DNA of 64,000 bases from an uncultured Tessaracoccus sp. (GTDB lineage: Bacteria > Actinomycetota > Actinomycetes > Propionibacteriales > Propionibacteriaceae). The stretch spans positions 11,429 through 75,428 of the forward strand of contig NZ_CALUCN010000013.1 of NCBI RefSeq assembly GCF_943914565.1, written 5' to 3'. The notes under the pieces were generated by a model. The model saw only the letters and a program-made list of their open reading frames with translations. It was not told where the DNA came from and did no database searches. The translations under genes and the position numbers were made by a program. Of this stretch, positions 41,444 through 50,015 are shown in pieces; the stretch's first letter is position 1, and every line of letters begins with the position of its first letter.

Positions 41444-42220
41444 GTGAGTGAAGCGAGCGAGACCGACGAGGACCGGGAGACCCCGCCGTCGACGGGACGT
41501 CGGGTCCTGGGATGGCTGGGCGAGGGCGCGATCATCGTCGTGGGCGCGGTCGTGATCGCCGCGCTGCTGCGCACGCTCGTCGGGCAGATGTTCATCATCC
41601 CGACGGGGTCGATGGAGCACACGATCGACGTGGGGGACCGCGTGTTCGTCAGCAAGCTGGGCGGGTTCCAGCGCGGCGACGTCGTGGTGTTCGAGGACCC
41701 GGGCGGCTGGCTCAACATCCCGAAGACCGACCCCGGGCCGATCCAGAAGGGCCTGGAGTTCGTCGGCGTCCTGCCCAACAGCGGCACCGATCACCTCATC
41801 AAGCGTGTGATCGGCATGCCGGGGGATCACGTCCGGCTCGACGACCAGGGCCGGATCGAGGTCAACGGCCACGCACTCGACGAGACGGCCTACCTGTACA
41901 CGGAGCAAGGGGTGCAGGTGGCGCCGGCCACCGTCGCCTTCGACGTGGTCGTGCCGGCCGATCACATCTTCGTGATGGGGGACCACCGCAACGCCTCCGG
42001 CGACTCCCGCTGCAAGCTGGCCAACACTCAGCAGGGCGAGCCGGAGGGCATGGCAGCTTTCGTCCCGGTCGACGACGTCGTCGGCTCGGCCGTGGCGATC
42101 GTCGCGCCGCTGGACCGACTCTCGACGTTCAACCTGCCCGACACGTTCGGCGAGGTGCCCGAACCGAGCGAACCGGCGCCGGCGAAGCCGGTGCTGAACC
42201 ACGTCGAGCCGGGGTGCTGA
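41444..42220 (+). CDS. lepB: Signal peptidase I
   Basis: A 258-aa membrane protease removing signal peptides. A 30-residue charged cytoplasmic N-terminus precedes one membrane helix (GAIIVVGAVVIAALLRTLVG). The catalytic Ser lies in IPTGSMEHT and the Lys in HLIKRVIGMPGD. Box D/E GDHRNASGDSR is present. A Pro/Glu-rich tail ends the protein. Start GTG 41444 is supported by the -10 box 7 nt upstream. Its stop overlaps the rnhB GTG. Confidence 0.93.
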   Translation: MSEASETDEDRETPPSTGRRVLGWLGEGAIIVVGAVVIAALLRTLVGQMFIIPTGSMEHTIDVGDRVFVSKLGGFQRGDVVVFEDPGGWLNIPKTDPGPIQKGLEFVGVLPNSGTDHLIKRVIGMPGDHVRLDDQGRIEVNGHALDETAYLYTEQGVQVAPATVAFDVVVPADHIFVMGDHRNASGDSRCKLANTQQGEPEGMAAFVPVDDVVGSAVAIVAPLDRLSTFNLPDTFGEVPEPSEPAPAKPVLNHVEPGC

Positions 42221-42855
42221 CGACGCCGCACGAGGGGTCCTGGGCGTTCGAGCGCGCCCTCGTCGAGGCGGGGCTGGGGCCGGTCGCGGGCGCCGACGAA
42301 GCGGGACGTGGCGCGAGTGCCGGGCCGCTCGTCGCGGCCGCGGTGATCCTCGACCCGGACGACCCGATCGCCGGTCTCGACGACTCGAAGCGGCTCACGC
42401 CCAGGCGCAGGGAGGCGCTGCACGACGAGATCCTGGCCCGCGCGCTCGCCGTCGCCGTCTCGGAAGTCGGGCCCGCGGAGTGCGACGCGCTCGGCATGCA
42501 CGAGGCGGACATCCAGGGCCTGCGCAGGGCCATCGGGAAGCTCACCGTGCGGCCGGGGTTCGTGCTGACCGACGGGTTCCCCGTCGACGGCGTGGGCACT
42601 CCGGGGCTCGCGATGTGGAAGGGCGACAAGGTGGCCGCCTGCGTGAGCGCGGCGTCGATCGTCGCGAAGGTCACGAGGGACCGGATCATGGTCGCGCTCG
42701 CGGAGGAACACCCCGGGTACGGGTTCGAGGTCCACAAGGGGTACAACACCGCCGCGCACCAGGCGTCACTGCGGCGGTGCGGCCCGAGCCCGGTCCACCG
42801 GTGGTGCTTCTCCAACGTCCGCGCCGCGGCGGACGCCCGTGGCGGCGAGCGGTAG
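42214..42855 (+). CDS. rnhB: Ribonuclease HII
   Basis: A 213-aa nuclease that cuts RNA at RNA-DNA junctions. The first catalytic Asp-Glu are in GADEAGRGASAGPLVAAAV. Further conserved elements are LDDSKRLTPRRREAL, KGDKVAACVSAASIVAKVTRD and YGFEVHKGYNTAAH. GTG 42214 overlaps the lepB stop by 7 bp. The order lepB-rnhB-DUF2469-yraN is standard in actinobacteria. Confidence 0.95.
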   Translation: MLTTPHEGSWAFERALVEAGLGPVAGADEAGRGASAGPLVAAAVILDPDDPIAGLDDSKRLTPRRREALHDEILARALAVAVSEVGPAECDALGMHEADIQGLRRAIGKLTVRPGFVLTDGFPVDGVGTPGLAMWKGDKVAACVSAASIVAKVTRDRIMVALAEEHPGYGFEVHKGYNTAAHQASLRRCGPSPVHRWCFSNVRAAADARGGER

Positions 42856-42858
42856 GGT
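42853..42858 (+). promoter_or_regulatory. Candidate -10 box (TAGGGT) for the DUF2469 gene
   Basis: Lies 8 nt before ATG 42867 and overlaps the rnhB stop codon. Confidence 0.45.
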
Positions 42859-42866
42859 GTGGGGCC

Positions 42867-43175
42867 ATGAGCGCTGAGGACCTGGACGAGTACGAGTCCA
42901 AGCTGGAGCTGGACCTGTACCGCGAGTACAAGGACGTCGTCGGGATCTTCACCTACGCCGTCGAGACCGAGCGGCGGTTCTACCTGTGCAACGCGGTCGA
43001 CCTCAAGGTGCGCACCGAGGGCGGGGACGTGTACTACGAGGTGTCCATGGGGGACGCCTGGGTGTGGGACATGTACCGCCCCGCGCGGTTCGTGAAGTCG
43101 GCGAAGGTGCTCACGTTCCGCGACGTCTCGATCGAGGAGATCGCGCACTCGGACCTGGAGATCCCCGAGGCCTGA
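42867..43175 (+). CDS. DUF2469 family protein
   Basis: A 102-aa actinobacterial protein of unknown function, recognised from its start SAEDLDEYESKLELDLYREY and the segment VETERRFYLCNAVDLKVR. Acidic and cytosolic. Conserved position between rnhB and yraN in this phylum. It supports the actinobacterial assignment of the window. Confidence 0.92.
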   Translation: MSAEDLDEYESKLELDLYREYKDVVGIFTYAVETERRFYLCNAVDLKVRTEGGDVYYEVSMGDAWVWDMYRPARFVKSAKVLTFRDVSIEEIAHSDLEIPEA

Positions 43176-43266
43176 GCCTGGGCAACGCCCTCATCCGCAT
43201 GTCCACCCTGTGGAGAACGGGCGTGGCGGGTGCGTCGCTGCCTATCACTGTGGGTGGAGGTGGCCC

Positions 43267-43641
43267 ATGGTTCGACTGGGAAAGGTGTCACGGGCGCTCG
43301 GCCGGCATGGCGAGGACGTGGCCGCACGATACTTGCAGGGGTTGGGGCTGGAGATCCTGTCCCGCAACTGGTCCTGCCCGCACGGTGAGCTGGACATCGT
43401 CGCGTACGACGACGCCCGCGACGCGTTGGTCTTCGTCGAGGTGAAGACACGATCGGGGCGGGGATTCGGGCATCCGCTCGAGGCGATCACGCACGACAAG
43501 GCACGACGGTTGTACCAGCTCGCCCGACTGTGGCTGGACGCCACCGGGCGCCGGGCCCGGACGATCCGCGTCGACGCCGTGGGCGTGCTGCTGGCCGGGC
43601 AGGCGCCCGAGATCACCCACGTCGAGGGGGTGGCGGCATGA
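43267..43641 (+). CDS. YraN family (UPF0102) endonuclease-fold protein
   Basis: A 124-aa protein of the restriction-endonuclease-like fold. Key residues are in LGRHGEDVAARYLQGLG, GELDIVAYDD and LVFVEVKTRSGRGFG (Asp / Glu-x-Lys active-site pattern). The role is probably DNA repair or recombination. ATG 43267 has GGAGGT 6 nt upstream. It overlaps yifB by 4 bp. Confidence 0.92.
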   Translation: MVRLGKVSRALGRHGEDVAARYLQGLGLEILSRNWSCPHGELDIVAYDDARDALVFVEVKTRSGRGFGHPLEAITHDKARRLYQLARLWLDATGRRARTIRVDAVGVLLAGQAPEITHVEGVAA

Positions 43642-45158
43642 GCGCGAAGGCCTGGTGCATCGCCCTGAGGGGGCTCGACGGCGCCACCGTCGAGGTCGAG
43701 GCCGCGACGACGATGAACCTGCCCAGGACGGTCTTCGTCGGCCTGCCAGACGCTGCCCTCAACGAGGCGAAGGAGCGGGTTCGGCACGGGGTGCGGGCCA
43801 CGGGCAGGAAGTGGCCGGACGGTGTCGTCACGGTCAACCTCTCGCCGGGCTCGGTGCCGAAGCACGGCACCCACTTCGACCTGGCCATCGCGGTCGCCGC
43901 GATGTCCGTCGAGCCGAAGAACGCCGTCGCGGTCGACGCACTGGACCGCACGGTGCTGTTCGGGGAGCTGGGCCTGGACGGGCGGGTGCGCGCGGTCCGC
44001 GGCATCGTGCCGCTGCTCCTCGCCGCCAGCCGGCACGGGTTCGCGCAGGCCGTTGTGCCCGCCGCGCAGCTCGCGGAGGCGCAGCTCGTCCCGGGCATCA
44101 CCGTCTGGGGCGTCGAGCACCTCATCGAGGTCCTGGGCGTCCTCGACGGCACCCCGACCACGCACGTCGCCCCCGCGCCGGCCGCGGTGGACACCCAGTC
44201 GGCGCCGGACCTGGCCGACGTGCAGGGCCATGACGACGGCCGGTTCGCGCTCGAGGTGGCCGCGGCAGGGCGGCACCACCTGTTCCTGCACGGACCGCCC
44301 GGGGTTGGCAAGACGATGCTCGCCGCGCGGCTGCCGTCCGTCCTGCCGCCGCTCAGCCCCGAGGAAGCCATCGAGGTCTCCGCGATCCACTCGCTCGCGG
44401 GCGAGCGGCTCCCGGGCGGCCTCCTCACGCGGCCGCCCTACCAGGACCCGCACCACACCGCGAGCCGGCAGAGCCTCGTCGGCGGCGGTGGCCGGGAGAT
44501 CCGTCCCGGGGCCGTGAGCTTGGCACACCGTGGGGTCTTGTTCCTCGACGAGGGGCCTGAGTTCGGGCAGAAGACGCTCGAGTCGCTGCGGGTCCCCCTC
44601 GAGAACGGGTACGTGAGCATCGGCCGGGCGATGAGCCAGGTGCGGTTCCCCGCGCGGTTCCAGCTCGTGCTCGCGGCCAACCCGTGCCCGTGCGGGTACG
44701 CCGGCGTCGTGGGCAAGGAGTGCTCGTGCGCGCCGCACCGGGTGCGCCAGTACCAGGACCGGTTGAGCGGCCCGATCCTGGACCGGATCGACATCGTGCA
44801 CCGCATGCCGGCCGTGAGCCGGTTCCTCGAGCTCGACGACGAGCCGCGTGAGTCGAGTGCGGCGGTGCTGGAGCGTGTGATGGAGGCGCGTGACCGCCAG
44901 CGACACCGGCTGAAGGACACCCCCTGGGCCACCAACAGCGAGGTGGCGGGGCCGTACCTGCGTCGGGAGCTGCCGCTGCCGGACACCACACCCATCAACC
45001 GCGCGCTCGCTCTCGGCACGCTCAGTGCCCGCGGCGTCGACAAGGTGCTGCGCGTCGCCTGGACCCTGGCGGACCTGGCCGGGCGTGACCGGGTGGGGGA
45101 CATCGAGCTCCAGGCCGCGATGCAGTTGCGGCTCGGCGAGTCTGCGAAGGCGGCGTGA
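43638..45158 (+). CDS. YifB/ComM-type Mg-chelatase-like AAA ATPase
   Basis: A 506-aa protein. The N-terminal ChlI-like domain (VFVGLPDAALNEAKERVR, VTVNLSPGSVPKHGTHFDL) precedes the AAA+ core with Walker A HGPPGVGKTML and Walker B GVLFLDEGPEFGQKTLESLR (DEGPEF instead of the usual DEAPEF). A CPCGYAG ... CSC zinc-like cluster and a C-terminal Mg-chelatase subunit domain follow. ComM relatives act as helicases in branch migration during natural transformation. Translationally coupled to yraN; dprA follows after 1 bp. Confidence 0.93.
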   Translation: MSAKAWCIALRGLDGATVEVEAATTMNLPRTVFVGLPDAALNEAKERVRHGVRATGRKWPDGVVTVNLSPGSVPKHGTHFDLAIAVAAMSVEPKNAVAVDALDRTVLFGELGLDGRVRAVRGIVPLLLAASRHGFAQAVVPAAQLAEAQLVPGITVWGVEHLIEVLGVLDGTPTTHVAPAPAAVDTQSAPDLADVQGHDDGRFALEVAAAGRHHLFLHGPPGVGKTMLAARLPSVLPPLSPEEAIEVSAIHSLAGERLPGGLLTRPPYQDPHHTASRQSLVGGGGREIRPGAVSLAHRGVLFLDEGPEFGQKTLESLRVPLENGYVSIGRAMSQVRFPARFQLVLAANPCPCGYAGVVGKECSCAPHRVRQYQDRLSGPILDRIDIVHRMPAVSRFLELDDEPRESSAAVLERVMEARDRQRHRLKDTPWATNSEVAGPYLRRELPLPDTTPINRALALGTLSARGVDKVLRVAWTLADLAGRDRVGDIELQAAMQLRLGESAKAA

Positions 45159-45159
45159 C

Positions 45160-46275
45160 ATGGACGAGCGATCGGCACGCATGGGGCTCTGCGCGCTCGG
45201 CGCGATGGCCTCACCGAAGCTGGCGGCCCTCGTGGACGCGGAGGGGGCGACGGCGGTCTGGGCGGCGCTGCGTCGCGGCGACGAGGACTCGGCCTGGTCC
45301 CGCCGCGCACGCGGTGTGGACGTGACGCGGATGGCGGCCGCCACCGAGGCCTGCGGGTCCCGGTTCGTCGTCCCCGGGGACCCGGAGTGGCCGAGCAGCC
45401 TCGACGGGCTCCGCGCGGCCGAGGTGAGCGGCCAGGGCGGTGCGCCGTTCGGGCTGTGGGTCCTGGGCGCGCCCGTCGGTGATCTCACGGGCGGGGTGGC
45501 GATCGTCGGGGCACGGGCCGCGACGCAGTACGGCCAGCACGTCGCGCAGGAACTCGCCGCAGACCTCGCGGCCGGTGGGCTCCCCGTCGTCTCGGGGCTC
45601 GCACACGGCATCGACGCGGCGGCGCACCGGGGTGCGTTGGTGACCGGCGGACGCACCGTCGCGGTGGTCGCCGGCGGCGTGGACGAGCCGTACCCGGCGT
45701 CGAACGCCGCCCTCGCGGCCCAGATCGCCCGCCGGGGATCGGTGGTCTCCGAAGCACCCCCGGGCGTGCGCCCCACGCGGCCGGCGTTCCTCGCCCGCAA
45801 CCGGCTCATCGCCGGACTGTCGGAGGGCGTGGTCGTGGTCGAGGCGGCCCTGCGCTCGGGCGCGAAGAACACCGCGGCCTGGGGCAACGAGCTCGGCCGG
45901 GTCGTGATGGCGGTGCCCGGGCAGGTGACGTCGAGCATGTCGCAGACCCCGCACCGGCTCGTGCGCGACGGGCAGGCGGTGCTCGTCACCGACTCGCGCG
46001 ACGTCCGGGAGCTGCTCGAGCCGCTGGGCACCGTCGAAGAGGCGCCGCGACGTGGGCGCGACACCGCACTCGACCGGCTCCCGCCCGAGCAGCGGGCGCT
46101 GCGGGAGGCGTTCGTGGTGGGCGAGGAGGTGTCGTCGGGCGTCCTCGCCCGACGCACGGGGCTCCCGATGCCGGTGTGTCTCGCGTCACTGCACGCCCTC
46201 GTCGAGGGCCGCTGGATCGAGGAGGGCGACGGGGGCGGCTGGCGGCTGCCGGTCGCGCCGGTCGGCGGCAACTGA
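45160..46275 (+). CDS. dprA: DNA-processing protein DprA
   Basis: A 371-aa protein that loads RecA on incoming single-stranded DNA. The Rossmann-like core contains AIVGARAATQYGQHVAQELA, VVSGLAHGIDAAAHRGAL and FLARNRLIAGLSEGVVVVEA. The C-terminus (about 300-371) is a winged-helix domain. ATG 45160 directly follows yifB, so the yraN-yifB-dprA block is one unit. It is convergent with the hypothetical gene downstream. Confidence 0.94.
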   Translation: MDERSARMGLCALGAMASPKLAALVDAEGATAVWAALRRGDEDSAWSRRARGVDVTRMAAATEACGSRFVVPGDPEWPSSLDGLRAAEVSGQGGAPFGLWVLGAPVGDLTGGVAIVGARAATQYGQHVAQELAADLAAGGLPVVSGLAHGIDAAAHRGALVTGGRTVAVVAGGVDEPYPASNAALAAQIARRGSVVSEAPPGVRPTRPAFLARNRLIAGLSEGVVVVEAALRSGAKNTAAWGNELGRVVMAVPGQVTSSMSQTPHRLVRDGQAVLVTDSRDVRELLEPLGTVEEAPRRGRDTALDRLPPEQRALREAFVVGEEVSSGVLARRTGLPMPVCLASLHALVEGRWIEEGDGGGWRLPVAPVGGN

Positions 46276-46297
46276 CGGGATCGGACCCGTCCGCGCG

Positions 46298-47530
46298 TCA
46301 GAGGAGCTCGTCGTGCGGGCCGACGTGGTCGAAATGGAAGCCCGCGTCGGTGCGCCACCACGTGAGGCGCGGCGCCTGGGGCGTGTGCTCCCGGATCGCG
46401 GTGCGACGGATCCGGTGGCCGGCGTCGGTGAGCCGCGGCCGCCCACCCTTCGACTCGAGGAAGTCGTGGGTGCGGCGCAGCATGCGGTCGTCGTCGCGCA
46501 TGAGCCCGACGATCACCTCGAGCGTTCGCCGCCGCGGCACGACGGCGTGGTCGAGCCCCGTCACCAGGCCTGCACCAAGCGTGTACGTGGGCATCGGCCC
46601 GGCGTCACCGGTGACGGTGACGAGCCAGTACCACGCGAGCTCGCTGCGCAGCTGCTCGACCGGGTCGTCGGAGACGAACGGCAGTTGTCCGCGTTCCTCG
46701 ATCTCGCGCCTTGCCTTCTGCTCCGCTCGCAGCTCGTCCTCGAGCCGCGTGATGCGCTGTTCGGCCTCGTGCAGGAGCTCCTCGGCGGTGTCGGCCCGCG
46801 ACCGCTCGCGCTCGGTGTCCTCGCTCGAGCTGCCGAACTGCTCCTCGAGCACGCGCGTGAGCGAGCGCGCGACGACCGTCTCGATGTCCGCGAGCCCGAA
46901 CGGGGTGTGCGCGGGGGCGGGCGGCTGCGGACCGGCCGGCTGGGCGGCCGGCTCGGGCCGCGGTGAGGAGTCGGGCTTCGCGCCGGTCGGGGGCCCGGGC
47001 TTCGGGGTGGTGTGCGTGCCCGGCACGAGTCCTGCCGGGATGCGGCCCTTGGTCCCCGTGTGGAGGACCCGGGGCGGGCGCGCAGGCGTCGGCTGTGGCG
47101 CGACGTGCGGCGTGTGCTCGACGGCCTCCACGACGCGTCGCAACGACGCGCCCGGGTCGTCCTCGGGGTAGATGAGCAGGAGCGGGTGGCGCCGGAAGTG
47201 GTCAGTCACCCTGGCGTCGGGCATCACGACGCGCACCGAGCCGCCGTAACAGTGGAAGGTGCTGCTGATCGAGTCGGAGAGCCGCTCGGAGGCGGGCATC
47301 GAGTCGAGGACGACGACGTCGGTGGGCAGGTGCTCGACCTCGCGCACCAGCTGGTCGACGTCGATGCGCGGGCGTCCGGTGTCGCCCGCCGGCGAGATCA
47401 CCGTGAGGCTGTGCAGCCGCCCGGGATTCAGGATCTCCTCGATGAGCTGGGGGATCTCGTCCTTCGTGACCCTCCACGGTGTGGCGCCCAACGCGTCCTC
47501 CTCGATCGTCCGTCTCGGCAAGTCGTGCAT
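46298..47530 (-). CDS. Hypothetical protein: alpha/beta domain, Pro-rich linker, coiled coil
   Basis: A 410-aa protein I cannot assign. Three parts are visible. Residues 1-140 form an apparent alpha/beta domain (LHSLTVISPAGDTGRPRIDV, TDVVVLDSMPASERLSDSIS, FHCYGGSVRVVMPDA). A Pro/Thr/Gly-rich linker spans about 150-225. A coiled coil at about 240-300 (EDTERERSRADTAEELLHEA) leads into a C-terminal domain of about 110 residues ending TWWRTDAGFHFDHVGPH. There is no signal peptide or membrane helix. The start ATG 47530 fits the conserved-looking beginning; GTG further upstream is possible. It is convergent with dprA, 61 bp from the ECF S gene and on the same strand. Confidence 0.65.
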   Translation of the reverse strand: MHDLPRRTIEEDALGATPWRVTKDEIPQLIEEILNPGRLHSLTVISPAGDTGRPRIDVDQLVREVEHLPTDVVVLDSMPASERLSDSISSTFHCYGGSVRVVMPDARVTDHFRRHPLLLIYPEDDPGASLRRVVEAVEHTPHVAPQPTPARPPRVLHTGTKGRIPAGLVPGTHTTPKPGPPTGAKPDSSPRPEPAAQPAGPQPPAPAHTPFGLADIETVVARSLTRVLEEQFGSSSEDTERERSRADTAEELLHEAEQRITRLEDELRAEQKARREIEERGQLPFVSDDPVEQLRSELAWYWLVTVTGDAGPMPTYTLGAGLVTGLDHAVVPRRRTLEVIVGLMRDDDRMLRRTHDFLESKGGRPRLTDAGHRIRRTAIREHTPQAPRLTWWRTDAGFHFDHVGPHDELL

Positions 47531-47590
47531 GGTCACGCTAGCGCGGAGTGGGCGCGGCCCGGGCGTGGTGCTCAGCCACACCACCGGCGT

Positions 47591-48466
47591 TCAGGGCCGC
47601 ACGCCCCGGACCGTCGCCAGGTCCGACGGGGTCGCGGCCACGCGCGACATGCCGGCCGCGCGTCGCAGCACGACGAGGAGCGGCCGTCCGAGCACGAGCA
47701 ACGCGATCGCGGTGGTGACGGCCCGCCCGGTGTCCCAGCCCGCCGTCGACGTGAGCAGCGTGAACCACAGGAACGACACGAGGTTCTGCATGAGCGGCGC
47801 GCCGGGCACGTAGTCGAGGGACCCGACCGCGACCCCCTCGACGCCGGTGCCGGTGACGAACGGCCAGAACCACAGGTTCATCATCGCCCCGTAGAGGTAG
47901 GCCGACACGACGCCGAGCACGGCGAGCATCGCCACCTCCGCCCGTCCCCGCACCCGACGTGGCAGGAGCCCGGCAGCGAGCCCCACCCAGCCGGCGCCGA
48001 GCATCTGGAATGGCAGCCAGGGCCCGACCCCCGCGGTGAGCAGTGCGGATGCGAACAGCGACGTGTACCCCAGCAGGAAGCCGAACCCGGGGCCGAACGC
48101 GCGACCGGCGAGGACGAGGAGGAAGAACACGCTCTCGATGCCCGCGGTGCCGGTGCCCAGCGCCGGGCGCAGCACGGCGTTGATGGCGGAGAGCACCCCG
48201 AGCATGGCCAGGGCCTTGGTGTCGATGCCGCCGTCGGAGATCTGTGCGACGACGAGCAGCAGCATCAGCGGCAGCGTCGCGGCGAGGACGAACGGCGCGT
48301 CCTGCGCGTGCTCGGGCGCGACGTCGACCGCCGGCAGCACCAGGGGCCACGCCAGCGAGAACAGCCCGAACGCCGACGTCGCGACGATCAGCAGCCACGA
48401 GCGCCAGCCGAGCCGGACGCCAACCACCGGCGCCGGGATGTCGATGCGGTCGTCAGTGCGCGGCAC
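47591..48466 (-). CDS. ECF transporter substrate-binding membrane subunit (S component)
   Basis: A 291-aa polytopic membrane protein with about six or more hydrophobic segments and the S-component-like region IESVFFLLVLAGRAFGPGFG, then GFLLGYTSLFASALLTAG. Adjacent to fused ATPase and T genes, it binds the vitamin substrate. The cobalamin riboswitch upstream of the operon suggests cobalamin or a precursor. Start GTG 48466 has GAGGAG 6 nt upstream and overlaps the ATPase gene by 14 bp. Confidence 0.82.
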   Translation of the reverse strand: MPRTDDRIDIPAPVVGVRLGWRSWLLIVATSAFGLFSLAWPLVLPAVDVAPEHAQDAPFVLAATLPLMLLLVVAQISDGGIDTKALAMLGVLSAINAVLRPALGTGTAGIESVFFLLVLAGRAFGPGFGFLLGYTSLFASALLTAGVGPWLPFQMLGAGWVGLAAGLLPRRVRGRAEVAMLAVLGVVSAYLYGAMMNLWFWPFVTGTGVEGVAVGSLDYVPGAPLMQNLVSFLWFTLLTSTAGWDTGRAVTTAIALLVLGRPLLVVLRRAAGMSRVAATPSDLATVRGVRP

Positions 48467-50015
48467 GGCGGTACTCCTCGACGGTGAGCAGCGGCACCGG
48501 GTTGGCCACCTTCGCCACCTGCGTGGCGAGCAGCGCGCTGGAGGCCAGCACGTCGCGGGCGGGCCCGTCGGAGACGATCTCGCCCTCGGCCATCATGACG
48601 ACGCGGTCGCACGTCGTGGCGGCCATCTCGACGTCGTGGGTGGCGACCAGCACGGCCCGGCCCTCGGCGGCGATCCGCGCCACGACGGCCCCCAGCGCGC
48701 GTTTCGCCTCGTAGTCGAGGCCGCGGGTGGGCTCGTCGAGGAGCACCACCTCGGGGTCGCCGACGAGCTCGACGGCGAGCACCAGCGCGATCTTCTGACC
48801 CTCCGACAGGTCCCTGGGATGTGCGTCGAGGTCGATCGACGGCACCAGGCTGCGCAGCAGCTCCTCGGTGGTGCCGGGTGCGACACCAGCCGCGGCGTCG
48901 CCGTCGGCGCACTCCGCGCGGACGCTGGCGAGGTGCAGCAGGTCCGACGCGGTCTGTGGCACGAGCGAGACCCGCCCGTCGGTCTCGATCTCGCCGGCGG
49001 TGCGTCGCCCGGCGCCCTGCACGGCCCACATGAGGCTCGACTTGCCGCAGCCGTTGCGGCCCATGAGCGCGGTGACCTCTCCCCGGTGGAGCGTGAGGTC
49101 CACGCCGCGCACCGCGATCACCCCCGGGTACTCCACGACGATGCCCCGCGCCGTCAGCACGGACTGGCCGTGCGGCGTCGGGGTCGCCAGACGCGGGGGC
49201 GCTTCGCGCCAGTGGCGTCGCTGCGGGGCCGCCAGCCTCCGCGCCTCCCGGATCGTGAGCGGCAGCGGGTCCCAGCCCTCCGAGAGCCCGAGCTCGACGA
49301 GGGGTGGGCGCACCGGCGAGTCCCGCAGCACGTCCCGGACCGGGCCATGGGCCACGGTGGCGTCGCCGCGCACCAACAGTGCGGTGTCGGCGAACTCGAC
49401 GCAGCGCTCCATCCGGTGCTCGGCGAGCAGCACCGTGGTGCCGAGGTCGCGCACGAGCCGTGAGACGAGTGCGAGCACGTCCTCTGCGGCGATCGGGTCC
49501 AGTGCCGACGTGGGCTCGTCGAGCACGAGCACCCGCGGCCCGGACGCGAGCACGCTGCCGATCGCGACGCGTTGCTGCTGCCCGCCGGAGAGGGTCCGCA
49601 GCGCGCGCCCGCGCAGGTCCGCGATGCCGAGCAGGTCGAGCGTCTCCTCGACGCGGCGGCGCATCTCCGCCGGTGGGAACCCGAGCTGCTCCATCGAGTA
49701 GGCGAGCTCCTCCTCGACCACGTCGGTGACGAACCCGGCCAGCGGGTCCTGCCCGACGTGCCCCACCGTCGTGGCCAGCTCGCGGGTGGGCACGAGCGTC
49801 GTGTCCCGGTCCGCGACGGTGATCCGGCCCGTGCGGGTCCCACCGGTGAACCGCGGCACGAGGTTGTTCACGCAGCCGAGCAGGGTGGACTTGCCGGACC
49901 CGGTGGGGCCCAGCACGAGGCACAGCTCGCCCTCCTCGATCTCGAAGGACGCGCCGTCGAGCCGCAGCACGGGGCTGCTGGGGTAGCGCATGGTGACGTC
50001 GTTGAACCGGATCAC
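48453..50015 (-). CDS. ECF transporter fused double ATPase (A-A')
   Basis: A 520-aa single chain of two ABC ATPase domains. Domain 1: Walker A GPTGSGKSTLL, signature LSGGQQQRVAIG, Walker B VLVLDEPTSALDP, H in LLAEHRMERC. Domain 2: Walker A GRNGCGKSSL, degenerate signature LSEGQKIALVL, Walker B VVLLDEPTRGLDY, H in VATHDVEMAA. This is the EcfA1-A2 fusion common in actinobacteria. Start GTG 50015 overlaps the ecfT stop (GTGA) and has GGAAGG upstream. Confidence 0.92.
   Translation of the reverse strand: MIRFNDVTMRYPSSPVLRLDGASFEIEEGELCLVLGPTGSGKSTLLGCVNNLVPRFTGGTRTGRITVADRDTTLVPTRELATTVGHVGQDPLAGFVTDVVEEELAYSMEQLGFPPAEMRRRVEETLDLLGIADLRGRALRTLSGGQQQRVAIGSVLASGPRVLVLDEPTSALDPIAAEDVLALVSRLVRDLGTTVLLAEHRMERCVEFADTALLVRGDATVAHGPVRDVLRDSPVRPPLVELGLSEGWDPLPLTIREARRLAAPQRRHWREAPPRLATPTPHGQSVLTARGIVVEYPGVIAVRGVDLTLHRGEVTALMGRNGCGKSSLMWAVQGAGRRTAGEIETDGRVSLVPQTASDLLHLASVRAECADGDAAAGVAPGTTEELLRSLVPSIDLDAHPRDLSEGQKIALVLAVELVGDPEVVLLDEPTRGLDYEAKRALGAVVARIAAEGRAVLVATHDVEMAATTCDRVVMMAEGEIVSDGPARDVLASSALLATQVAKVANPVPLLTVEEYRRAAH

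Noticed and set aside
44536..44560. DEGPEF instead of DEAPEF in the YifB Walker B region
   Set aside because: An Ala-to-Gly change next to an intact Asp-Glu pair is conservative and unlikely to matter.
43245..46361. A 1038-codon minus-strand frame opposite yifB and dprA
   Set aside because: Shadow of two conserved genes with clear family motifs on the plus strand.
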